DNA of 64,000 nucleotides from Lutacidiplasma sp049802875 (lineage in GTDB: Archaea; Thermoplasmatota; Thermoplasmata; Lutacidiplasmatales; UBA184). This document shows, piece after piece, positions 8,058 through 15,061 of the stretch (position 1 is its first letter; each line of letters starts with the position of its first letter). The translations under genes and the position numbers were made by a program. Under the pieces are notes generated by a model. That model searched no databases, was not told the origin of the DNA, and was given only the letters and a program-made list of their open reading frames with translations. The stretch is from NCBI GenBank assembly GCA_049802875.1, contig JBARNH010000040.1:15504-79503 (forward strand). The letters are read 5' to 3'.

Positions 8058-9207
8058 GCACCCGGCCTTGCGAAGCTTCGTGGCATCGGCAGCGTTCATC
8101 CAGCTCTCCGGAGGGTTGGTCCAAGCCATGGGACAACGGATGGATGCCGCGAAGCCGCTGCCGGAGGGCTTGGTGCTGCGAACCGGCGACGGATTCCTCT
8201 ATGCCTTCCTCGAGGACCCCGACCAGATCTCGCTCGACACGATCCGACGAGTACTCCAGGCCGGGGAGGGCACTCCTAGCCACCTTGTGGTTCTTACCCC
8301 CGGACGACTTCCGCTCGCGATCACGGCCGAGGTCTTGCAACGATCCGGCACCGTAGTGGAAGCCGGGAGATTCGCGGAGCTCGCCCGTCAACTCGGGCTC
8401 GAGTCCCTCCTCGGACAGGAACCTCGTCCCCCGGCAGCCGCCCGCCCTCGGCTGCTGCCGAGCACTCAGCAACTGGACGCCGCGATGGACCGTGCCCGCA
8501 CTTGGTTGGAGTGGGGCGTGCCGGCGTTGGCCCTTCGATTTTACCGTCAAGCAGCGGAGTTGAAACCTGGCTTCCTCCCGGCCAAGATTGGGATCGGTCG
8601 GTCGCTCCTCGGACTGGGCCTCATCGACGACGCCGACCGAGCGTTCATGGAGGTGCTGGCGGTCCGCCCCTCCGACCTCGATGCGTGGCTGGGCAAGGCG
8701 GCCGTTCTGGGCGGTCGGGCGAAGCAGAAGGAGGAGATCGAGGTCTATCGCGCCCTGCTGGCGGAAGACGACGCTCGAGTGGAGGTACGGGCTCACCTCG
8801 TCGCGGCCCTTGTCGAGCTCGGCGATTGGGCCGCCGCACGGGTCGAGGTCGAGGCGATGCTCTCGAGCACGCCCGAGGACCCTCAGTTGCGCTTCCTGCA
8901 CTCGGCCACATTGATTCGCACGGGGGAGAAGGACGCGGCGGAGAAAGAGCAGGCCGAGGCGCGACAGCTGGGGCTCACGCTCGAGCGAGAGACCGCCCTC
9001 TGTCTTCATCTGGGTCTCCCGCCGCCTGCCTCCCCTTCCGACGGGGCTGCACCGGTCCCCGCCCCGCCCCGCGCGAAGGCGGCCGGCCGCCGGTCACCGC
9101 CCAAGACGCGGCGAACGGCGCCGGCCCAACCGTCTCGGGTCCGAAAGTCGGGCCGCAAGAGGGTCCGAGTACCCGAGAAGCGAGAGCCGCACCGCAAAGG
9201 TAAGTAG
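8056..9207 (+). CDS. TPR-repeat protein with basic C-terminal tail
   Basis: Function unknown. The 383-residue frame has three parts. Residues about 25-125 form a mixed alpha/beta domain with no motif I recognise. Residues about 135-310 are alpha-helical repeats of TPR type (for example ALRFYRQAAELKPGFLPAKI, DADRAFMEVLAVRPSDLDAW). The last 55 residues are rich in Pro, Arg and Lys, suggesting nucleic-acid or membrane contact. The ATG at 8056 overlaps the idsA promoter element, so ATG 8128 (MGQRMDAAK), with GGAGG-like bases upstream, may be the real start. TPRs imply a scaffolding role. Confidence 0.7.
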   Translation: MHPALRSFVASAAFIQLSGGLVQAMGQRMDAAKPLPEGLVLRTGDGFLYAFLEDPDQISLDTIRRVLQAGEGTPSHLVVLTPGRLPLAITAEVLQRSGTVVEAGRFAELARQLGLESLLGQEPRPPAAARPRLLPSTQQLDAAMDRARTWLEWGVPALALRFYRQAAELKPGFLPAKIGIGRSLLGLGLIDDADRAFMEVLAVRPSDLDAWLGKAAVLGGRAKQKEEIEVYRALLAEDDARVEVRAHLVAALVELGDWAAARVEVEAMLSSTPEDPQLRFLHSATLIRTGEKDAAEKEQAEARQLGLTLERETALCLHLGLPPPASPSDGAAPVPAPPRAKAAGRRSPPKTRRTAPAQPSRVRKSGRKRVRVPEKREPHRKGK

Positions 9208-9243
9208 GGGCCGGCCAACTCAAAGCCCGGACCGCGAGTCTGC

Positions 9244-10152
9244 ATGCGCGTCGTCTCCGTTCTTCCGAGCGCTACCGAGATCGTCTTCGCGCTCGGTCAC
9301 GGTGATGAACTGGTTGGGCGCAGCGCCGAGTGCGATTATCCCCCAGAAGCCGGCTCCCTGCCGGTGGTGATGCGACCCCGAACGAGCGACGCCGACCGAA
9401 CCTCCCGGGAGATCGACGAGCGGGTACAGCGGGTCCGCGGCGAAGGTCAGTCGCTGTACGAACTCGACATCGACCTCCTGCGGAAGCTGCAGCCGGACCT
9501 GTTACTGACCCAGGATCTCTGCGGCGTCTGCTCGGTCACCGAAGCGGAGGTGGCGACCGCGTGCGCGACCGCCGACGTCGCTCCGCTCATCGTCTCGCTC
9601 ACTCCCCGCACGCTTTCGAACGTGTGGGAGAACGTCGAAACGCTCGCTCGTGCGCTTGACGACCCGGCCCGCGGTCGCGAGCTGAGCCGCCGATTGCGCG
9701 ACCGGACGGCCGCGCCCCGAGTCCGAGGGCCGCGCCCCCGCGTAGCGATCGTCGAGTGGCTCGACCCGCCAATCCTCGCCGGCCTCTGGGCACCCGACAT
9801 CGTCCGCGCCGCGGGCGGCTCCATCCTTGGTGGGCGCCGCGGGAAGCCGGGGATTCGTTCTGACTGGTCGACGGTCAGCGATGCCCACCCGGACCTGGTC
9901 GTTCTCAGCCCGTGCAGTTTCTCGGTCGAGCGCAGCCGTCGGGAGCTGGAGCGCGAGTCGCTGAGCCGAGCGATCGCGCAGGTGCGAGCGCCTCGGGGAG
10001 TCTTCATCGCGGACGAGGCGTACTTCTCACGACCGGGTCCTCGACTCGCGGACGGAGTCGATCTCGTCCGCCACCTGCTCTCGGACTCGCCGTGGCAGCC
10101 CCCGCTGCCGGTGGAACTGCTCGTCGAGCGAACGGTGGGAGCCGCGACATGA
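9244..10152 (+). CDS. Cobalamin-binding/BtuF-like periplasmic-binding-fold protein without signal peptide
   Basis: Belongs to the helical-backbone metal receptor fold (BtuF/FepB class). The N-terminal block RVVSVLPSATEIVFALG and the following VGRSAECDYPPEA match cobalamin-binding proteins, as does the C-terminal DWSTVSDAHPDLVVLSPC. There is no signal peptide or lipobox, so the protein is predicted to be cytosolic, as in other stand-alone members. No BtuCD transporter genes are adjacent, so ligand and role are uncertain. Its TGA overlaps the ATG of the membrane protease gene by 4 bases. Confidence 0.75.
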   Translation: MRVVSVLPSATEIVFALGHGDELVGRSAECDYPPEAGSLPVVMRPRTSDADRTSREIDERVQRVRGEGQSLYELDIDLLRKLQPDLLLTQDLCGVCSVTEAEVATACATADVAPLIVSLTPRTLSNVWENVETLARALDDPARGRELSRRLRDRTAAPRVRGPRPRVAIVEWLDPPILAGLWAPDIVRAAGGSILGGRRGKPGIRSDWSTVSDAHPDLVVLSPCSFSVERSRRELERESLSRAIAQVRAPRGVFIADEAYFSRPGPRLADGVDLVRHLLSDSPWQPPLPVELLVERTVGAAT

Positions 10153-10856
10153 GCGGCGGCCTTACGTACCCCCTCAACTCCTCGTGGACCTCGACCCTCC
10201 CGCGGGCCCGCAAGGTCACCACCTCGCGTCGGGAGCTTCTTCAGATCGGAACCGCGTTCGCGGTCCTCACGCTGGATTTCGTTCTCATCTTCAGCGGAGC
10301 GAGCCTGTTGGGCGGCCGAGGATTAGGGGCCGCATTTTTGTCGCTGACTCTCGTCGCGGTCGCCGCGTTGACGGCGCTATCTGCGTTCGTTGCCCACGAG
10401 GTCGCCCACAAGGTCGCCGCCCAGCGCAGCGGGTCCTGGGCCGAATTCCGATGGTCGCTCCCCGGGCTCGCGTTCTCGGTGCTGACGTCGTACTTGGGAT
10501 TCCTCTTCGCCGCTCCGGGGGCCACCGTCGTGAGCGGCATGGTCAACGTCCGTGAGTGGGGCAAGACCGCGCTCGCGGGGCCGATGACGAACCTCGCCTT
10601 CGGCGCGGTGTTCTACGCCGCTTCCGTGATCACCTGGTACCGAGGCGACTCCCTGTTCGTATGGCTCCTCGTGCTCGCGTTCTTCAACAGCTGGTTCGGA
10701 ACGTTCAATCTCATCCCCGGCGGCCCGCTGGACGGAGCGAAGGTCCTTCGTTGGAACACCGGAGTCTGGGCGGCAGCCATCGTCGCCACCGGGGCGATGG
10801 CCGCGGTCACGGGGATCGGACTCTACGTCACCGGGAGCCCGGTCCTTCACCCGTAG
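10149..10856 (+). CDS. M50-family (site-2 protease type) membrane metallopeptidase
   Basis: Integral membrane zinc protease of 235 residues with about five to six TM segments. The zinc-binding HEVAH lies at residues 83-87 within a membrane helix (LSAFVAHEVAHKVAAQRSG), and the third ligand motif is FNLIPGGPLDGAKVL near the C-terminus. Both match the M50 family, which cuts substrates inside the membrane, often anti-sigma or regulatory proteins; no substrate is suggested here. There is no PDZ or CBS domain. It is translationally coupled to the upstream binding protein (ATGA) and followed after 11 bp by an MBL hydrolase. Confidence 0.88.
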   Translation: MSGGLTYPLNSSWTSTLPRARKVTTSRRELLQIGTAFAVLTLDFVLIFSGASLLGGRGLGAAFLSLTLVAVAALTALSAFVAHEVAHKVAAQRSGSWAEFRWSLPGLAFSVLTSYLGFLFAAPGATVVSGMVNVREWGKTALAGPMTNLAFGAVFYAASVITWYRGDSLFVWLLVLAFFNSWFGTFNLIPGGPLDGAKVLRWNTGVWAAAIVATGAMAAVTGIGLYVTGSPVLHP

Positions 10857-10867
10857 GGAGTCTCCAT

Positions 10868-11821
10868 ATGCCGCGGCCTCGAGTCCTAGAAATTGGTCAG
10901 GGAAGGCAGCTGGTGGACATCGATTTCCGCGACACCGAGGGGCTGGTAGCGGCGTACCTCCTACCCGAGGAGGAGGGCTGGACGCTCGTCGAGACCGGCC
11001 CCTCGTCGTGCCGAGACGCCCTCCTCGCGGGGATCCGACTCGCCGGCGTGAGCCCGGAAGAGATCCGCCACGTGTTCGTTACCCACATCCACCTCGACCA
11101 CGCGGGCGGGGTCGGCGCGCTCACGGACGCCCTCCCGAGCGCTACGTTCTACGCCCACGAGTTGGGGGTCCCGCATCTTCTCGACCCCACGAAGCTCGTC
11201 GCGAGTGCCCGGCGAGCGTGGGGAGCCGCGGCGGACCCGCTATGGGGCCCGATACTTCCCGTTCCCGGGCCTCGCCTTGTATCGCTCCACGGCGGAGAGC
11301 GATTCCCACTCCGCGGCGGAGAACTCCGGGTCCTCGCGACCCCCGGCCACGCGAAACACCATCTCGCATTCTTTGACTCTGCGACCCGCGGTGTTTTCAC
11401 CGGGGACGGTGCCGGAGTTCGCCTCGAGCGCAGTTCTCGGGTCCGGCCGGCGGTCCCCCCTCCCGACCTCGACCTCGATCAGCTGTTCTCGAGCGTGGAT
11501 GCGATGCGTAAATTGAACCCTGCACTGGTGCTCTACAGCCACTTCGGGCCCAGCCCCGACGGGGCCGCCGACCTCGCCCACTACCGGGCGGTCGTCGAGG
11601 CGTGGAGAGATGTCGCTCTCGCCGCGGCCCGGGAACGGCCAGACCCAGAGTTCGTCACCCAACGATTACGCGAGTACGATCGAGGATCCCTCGGGACGCC
11701 GGGGCGGGGTACGCCGACGTCTGACGATCGATCGGGGCTCGTCTCGGGCTACGAGCTCGCCGCCCAGGGATTCTTACGCTACTTCGAGACCCGCGGGCTC
11801 CTCACTCAGGGGATGGGCTAA
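10868..11821 (+). CDS. Metallo-beta-lactamase-fold hydrolase
   Basis: A 317-residue MBL-superfamily hydrolase. The metal motif THIHLDHAGGVG (HxHxDH) is near residue 72; the downstream histidine lies in LATPGHAKHHLAFFD and the bridging Asp in GVFTGDGAGVRL. Such proteins include glyoxalase II-like thioesterases and lactonases; the substrate cannot be assigned. The ATG at 10868 is the first in the frame that avoids overlap with the M50 gene. It probably belongs to the 9244-13029 co-directional group. Confidence 0.88.
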   Translation: MPRPRVLEIGQGRQLVDIDFRDTEGLVAAYLLPEEEGWTLVETGPSSCRDALLAGIRLAGVSPEEIRHVFVTHIHLDHAGGVGALTDALPSATFYAHELGVPHLLDPTKLVASARRAWGAAADPLWGPILPVPGPRLVSLHGGERFPLRGGELRVLATPGHAKHHLAFFDSATRGVFTGDGAGVRLERSSRVRPAVPPPDLDLDQLFSSVDAMRKLNPALVLYSHFGPSPDGAADLAHYRAVVEAWRDVALAAARERPDPEFVTQRLREYDRGSLGTPGRGTPTSDDRSGLVSGYELAAQGFLRYFETRGLLTQGMG

Positions 11822-11880
11822 CGGAGCTCGACGCGCGGGACCGCCGAAACGCTGCGCTGACCCTTTTTCTCGCGCGCGCA

Positions 11881-13029
11881 GTGTATGCGTTCAGTTGGTA
11901 CAATATCGGAGCCGTGCTTTCTCTCATCGGTTCGGGGTTCCACATCGATACCGCCCAACTGGGGATCGTGCTTGGGTCGTTTCTCGTCGGCGCGGCGATC
12001 TTCCAAGTGCCGGCGGGTCTTGCATCTCTCCGATGGGGCAGCCGTCAGGTCGCGCTCGTCGCGTTGGCGGTCATGGGCGCGTTCGCGCTCGCGTCTGCGT
12101 TCTCTCCGGACTGGTACGTCCTCGCCGCGCTTCGGTTCGGGGTGGGGGCCGGGGCGGCCTTCTTCTTCGCCCCCGCCCTTGGGCTCGTGACCGCGTACTA
12201 TCCCGCCGGCGCCCGCGGCCCCATCATCGGCGTCTACAATGCGGGGTTCAGTGCCGGGGCAGCGGTCGGACTCCTGCTGGGAGCGGTGATCGGCGACGCG
12301 TTTGGTTGGCAATGGGCTCTTGCCGTCGGTGGGATCGGGCTACTCTTGGCCGCCGGGGCCGCGGGAGTGTCGCTCCCGAAGGTGGCGCGGACGATAGTTC
12401 CGCAGCGCCTTTCGCACCTGCTCGCCGCGGCGGCTCCGGTCTTGCGCTCCCGCCCGATCTGGGCGCTCGCCATCGCGCTCACGGGACTGTGGGCCGCGTT
12501 CTACATCGTGGCCCAGTACTTCGTGGAGTTCGCCGCCGTCGCTCACCCCGGGTGGAGCCTCGCGTTCGCTGCCCTCCTTCCAACCGTGATGATCGTAGTG
12601 GAGATCGTCGGCGGCCCGGTCGGAGGATGGCTCGGCGAGCGGTTCGGGGACATGCGGTATGCCCTCGTCGTCTTCGGGGTGCCCGCCGCCGTCGCCGTGC
12701 TGATCGTTCCGTTCCTGGCGTTGGAGGCGCTCATCGTGGACTTCGTTTTCCTTGGCTTCGCCGCCGGGGCCGTCTTCGCGGTGCTCTACCTCATCCCGTC
12801 GTACCTCCCGGAGGCCCAGGCCGAAGGTCTCTCCCTGGCTCTGGCGCTCGTCAACGGAGTCCAGATCTTCGCGGGGAGCGCGATCGCGATCGCCTTCGGG
12901 TTCATCGCGGTCGATGCAGGGTTTACCGATGCGTGGATCTTCGCAGGGGTCGTCGGGCTGGTGACGCTGCCCATGCTGATCTGGGTCATCGGGACCCGCA
13001 ACCTCGAGAGCGCTCGCCCCATTCCGTGA
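11881..13029 (+). CDS. Major facilitator superfamily transporter
   Basis: A 382-residue, 11-12 TM carrier of the MFS. The conserved loop between TM2 and TM3 reads GLASLRWGSRQVALVAL, and the FGVGAGAAFFFAPALGLV segment is a typical TM4. The substrate is unknown. The first usable start codon is the GTG at 11881, yet in-frame sequence upstream from about 11821 (LTELDARDRRNAALTLFLARA) looks like the natural N-terminus and TM1, with no ATG, GTG or TTG. A CTG or ATT start, or a base-call error, is possible. The gene ends before a tRNA. Confidence 0.85.
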   Translation: MYAFSWYNIGAVLSLIGSGFHIDTAQLGIVLGSFLVGAAIFQVPAGLASLRWGSRQVALVALAVMGAFALASAFSPDWYVLAALRFGVGAGAAFFFAPALGLVTAYYPAGARGPIIGVYNAGFSAGAAVGLLLGAVIGDAFGWQWALAVGGIGLLLAAGAAGVSLPKVARTIVPQRLSHLLAAAAPVLRSRPIWALAIALTGLWAAFYIVAQYFVEFAAVAHPGWSLAFAALLPTVMIVVEIVGGPVGGWLGERFGDMRYALVVFGVPAAVAVLIVPFLALEALIVDFVFLGFAAGAVFAVLYLIPSYLPEAQAEGLSLALALVNGVQIFAGSAIAIAFGFIAVDAGFTDAWIFAGVVGLVTLPMLIWVIGTRNLESARPIP

Positions 13030-13190
13030 ACTCCGCCAGCGACTCGGCGGGCCGCCCCGGACCCGTGCGCGTTCCAGCACTCCGAGATCCGGGCGCGATC
13101 GACAAAGCCGCTGCGCCCGGTGAGTGCCGCGGTATACCTACCGAGCGGTCGCGATCGCGGGTCCGGGAGCAGAGCACCCGCAGTTCATTC

Positions 13191-13198
13191 TTTATTAT
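13191..13198 (+). promoter_or_regulatory. TATA box of tRNA-Gln
   Basis: TTTATTAT centred 26 bp before the mature 5' end of the tRNA, in GC-rich surroundings. This is the expected spacing for TFB/TBP-dependent transcription. Confidence 0.6.
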
Positions 13199-13220
13199 CC
13201 GGCGACCGTGGCGCCGCCAT

Positions 13221-13293
13221 AGCCCCGTGGTGTAGTGGCCAAGCATGCTGGCCTTTGGAGCCGGCGACAGCGGTTCGAATCCGCTCGGGGCTA
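13221..13293 (+). tRNA. tRNA-Gln (anticodon UUG)
   Basis: A 73-nt cloverleaf. The acceptor stem AGCCCCG (13221-13227) pairs with CGGGGCT (13286-13292), and the discriminator is A. The anticodon arm CTGGC-CTTTGGA-GCCGG (13248-13264) presents TTG, decoding CAA. The T arm is AGCGG-TTCGAAT-CCGCT. CCA is not encoded and no intron is present. The first pair is A1-U72, the feature by which archaeal GatDE recognises Glu-tRNA-Gln, which fits glutamine being made by transamidation. Confidence 0.95.
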
Positions 13294-13370
13294 TGGTTCG
13301 GACGCGAGTAGGACTGCCCCTTCGCGACCTTGTCTCCTTCGGTGACGTAACCAAAGCCAGGCGGTCCGGG

Positions 13371-14759
13371 CTAGGGTTCCATTGGAGTCGAGCTCACACT
13401 GCCGGACGCGGCCCTGTCCCGAACGGTCTGCTCCTTCGAAAATCCGGGGGGACGGCGCCGAGCGCCGATGACGAGAACGACCACCAATCCCGCGAGGATG
13501 ACCCACGGGATCGCGAACTCCCACCACGCCGGTGTGGCGACCGTGGGGGGTGTCGGTGACCCCTCTTCGAGCACGCTCACGTTCGCCGAGCCGTAGTTCG
13601 GCACGTACACGTACCCGTTTCCCCCGTCGAACACCGCGGTACGGGGGAAGCTCCCCACGGTGACATTGCCCAGGAACGACGTTCCGCTGATGAAGCTCAC
13701 GGTGTGCGCGAGCGAGTTCGGGATGAACAGCTCCCCGTTGCTGCCGTCGTAGCCCGAGAGCAGTGGTCCGGCGCCGACGGGAATGGTCGCGACGACCGAC
13801 TCTCCTTGCAGGACGCTCACATCCGCCGCGTCGTAATTTGGAACGTAGACGTATCCGTTCGCACTGTCGCTGATCGGGCAGGTTGCCCCCAGACCGACGG
13901 GGTCGGTCGTCAGGACCGAGGTTCCGTTGATCACGCTCACGGCGTAGGAATACCAGTCCGCGACGAAGACGAACCCCGTGCGGTTGTCGTAGGCGGCGTT
14001 ATTCGGTCCGCTGTTCACGGGGACGGTCGCGTACACCGAGGTCCCGTTCACTACGCTGACGTTGCCGGAGCCATAGTTCGGAACGTACACGAATCCGTTC
14101 CGGGGGTCGTAGGCCGCGGGGGAGGGGGCCAACCCGACCGGGATGGTAGCGACGATGGACTCGCCGTCGAGCACCGAGATCAGCCCGTCCGTATGACCCC
14201 TGCCCGATTCCAACACGTAAACAAATCCACTGCCGCCATCGTATAGGGCGGTGGTCGGCTGGTCCTCGAGGGCGATCGTAGCCACCACTGACGTGCCGTT
14301 GATCACGCTTACGTTATCCGATTCAGTGTTCTCGACGTACAGATAGCCGTCCTCGGGGTCGTACACTCCCCACGCCGGATCGAGCCCCACGGTGATCGAT
14401 GCGACCAGAGAGGTACCCCGAATCACGCTCACATTGCCGGAGGCGATGTTCATTACGTAGACGTCACCGTCCCCCGGGTCGTAGAGGGCGTAGTACGGTC
14501 CGATTCCGACGGCCAGGGTCGCGACCAGCGTACCGGGGGGTGGCGGGTCTGCGGCAGACTGGGCCGCCGCAGCGGTGATCGCGGCCGTAGGCACGGGCGC
14601 GGGGTCGCGCGCGTCCACCCAGGAAGCGAAGGTGCCGGAGGTTGAGCGGCTGGAGAGGGGGCCCCCCGGGGCGCCCAAGACGGCTGAAGTCACCAGCAGG
14701 AGCCCCAGGGACACTGAACAGATCGCCCCGGGGACCCCTCGGTGCCAGATCCGCTGCAT
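13371..14759 (-). CDS. Exported YVTN-type beta-propeller protein with C-terminal membrane anchor
   Basis: A cell-surface protein of about 462 residues. An N-terminal hydrophobic segment (AICSVSLGLLLVTSAVLGA) acts as signal peptide. About eight repeats of 42-45 residues follow, each with a variant of NVSVINGTSVVATIPVG and YDPxNGYVYVPNYGS, which is the YVTN seven- or eight-blade beta-propeller pattern. A C-terminal helix (WVILAGLVVVLVIG) followed by arginines anchors it. The repeats contain many N-x-S/T sequons, consistent with N-glycosylation. ATG 14759 places the signal peptide at the N-terminus; an upstream frame to 14867 is less likely. It may act in adhesion or surface scaffolding. Confidence 0.85.
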   Translation of the reverse strand: MQRIWHRGVPGAICSVSLGLLLVTSAVLGAPGGPLSSRSTSGTFASWVDARDPAPVPTAAITAAAAQSAADPPPPGTLVATLAVGIGPYYALYDPGDGDVYVMNIASGNVSVIRGTSLVASITVGLDPAWGVYDPEDGYLYVENTESDNVSVINGTSVVATIALEDQPTTALYDGGSGFVYVLESGRGHTDGLISVLDGESIVATIPVGLAPSPAAYDPRNGFVYVPNYGSGNVSVVNGTSVYATVPVNSGPNNAAYDNRTGFVFVADWYSYAVSVINGTSVLTTDPVGLGATCPISDSANGYVYVPNYDAADVSVLQGESVVATIPVGAGPLLSGYDGSNGELFIPNSLAHTVSFISGTSFLGNVTVGSFPRTAVFDGGNGYVYVPNYGSANVSVLEEGSPTPPTVATPAWWEFAIPWVILAGLVVVLVIGARRRPPGFSKEQTVRDRAASGSVSSTPMEP

Positions 14760-15061
14760 GGGCGACCGATAGCGGACGCTAGGCTTACTCTTTTGACGGC
14801 CTCGGGCCCACCGATCCGCGGACCGGTTGACCATCCGCGGACGGCTCGACGACCCCCAGGCGTCCACTGAAACTGCTCGCGTGCGGCGGTCGATTGCCGG
14901 GGACCGATCCAGCTGGCCGGGCAGTCACGACGGATTGGCGGCCCTGTTCTCTTGCTGCAGCGAAGGGAACTAGTTTCGCGAAGAGGTCACCCCAATTCGG
15001 GGGAAAGGGTTACCGGGAGTCCCTGCGGGGGACTCCCTCGGGCAGTTCCTGTACCTGTTCC
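14760..15061. other. Non-coding gap between two surface-protein genes
   Basis: About 300 bp without a convincing gene. It holds the promoter region of the YVTN gene, with two copies of ATCCGCGGAC (14814-14823 and 14833-14842), and, on the other side, the hairpin downstream of the thermopsin gene. Nothing else was recognised. Confidence 0.5.
15015..15037 (-). terminator. Hairpin downstream of the thermopsin gene
   Basis: GGGAGTCC (15015-15022) and GGACTCCC (15030-15037) form an 8-bp perfect stem with a 7-nt loop, about 25 nt past the stop codon. A second small inverted repeat (CCCC-AATT-CGGGG) lies just beyond. There is no clear T-tract, so termination is only a possibility. Confidence 0.35.

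Noticed and set aside
13371..14759. The repetitive YVTN region as a DNA repeat element
   Set aside because: The repeats are protein repeats with diverged codons, not near-identical DNA repeats.
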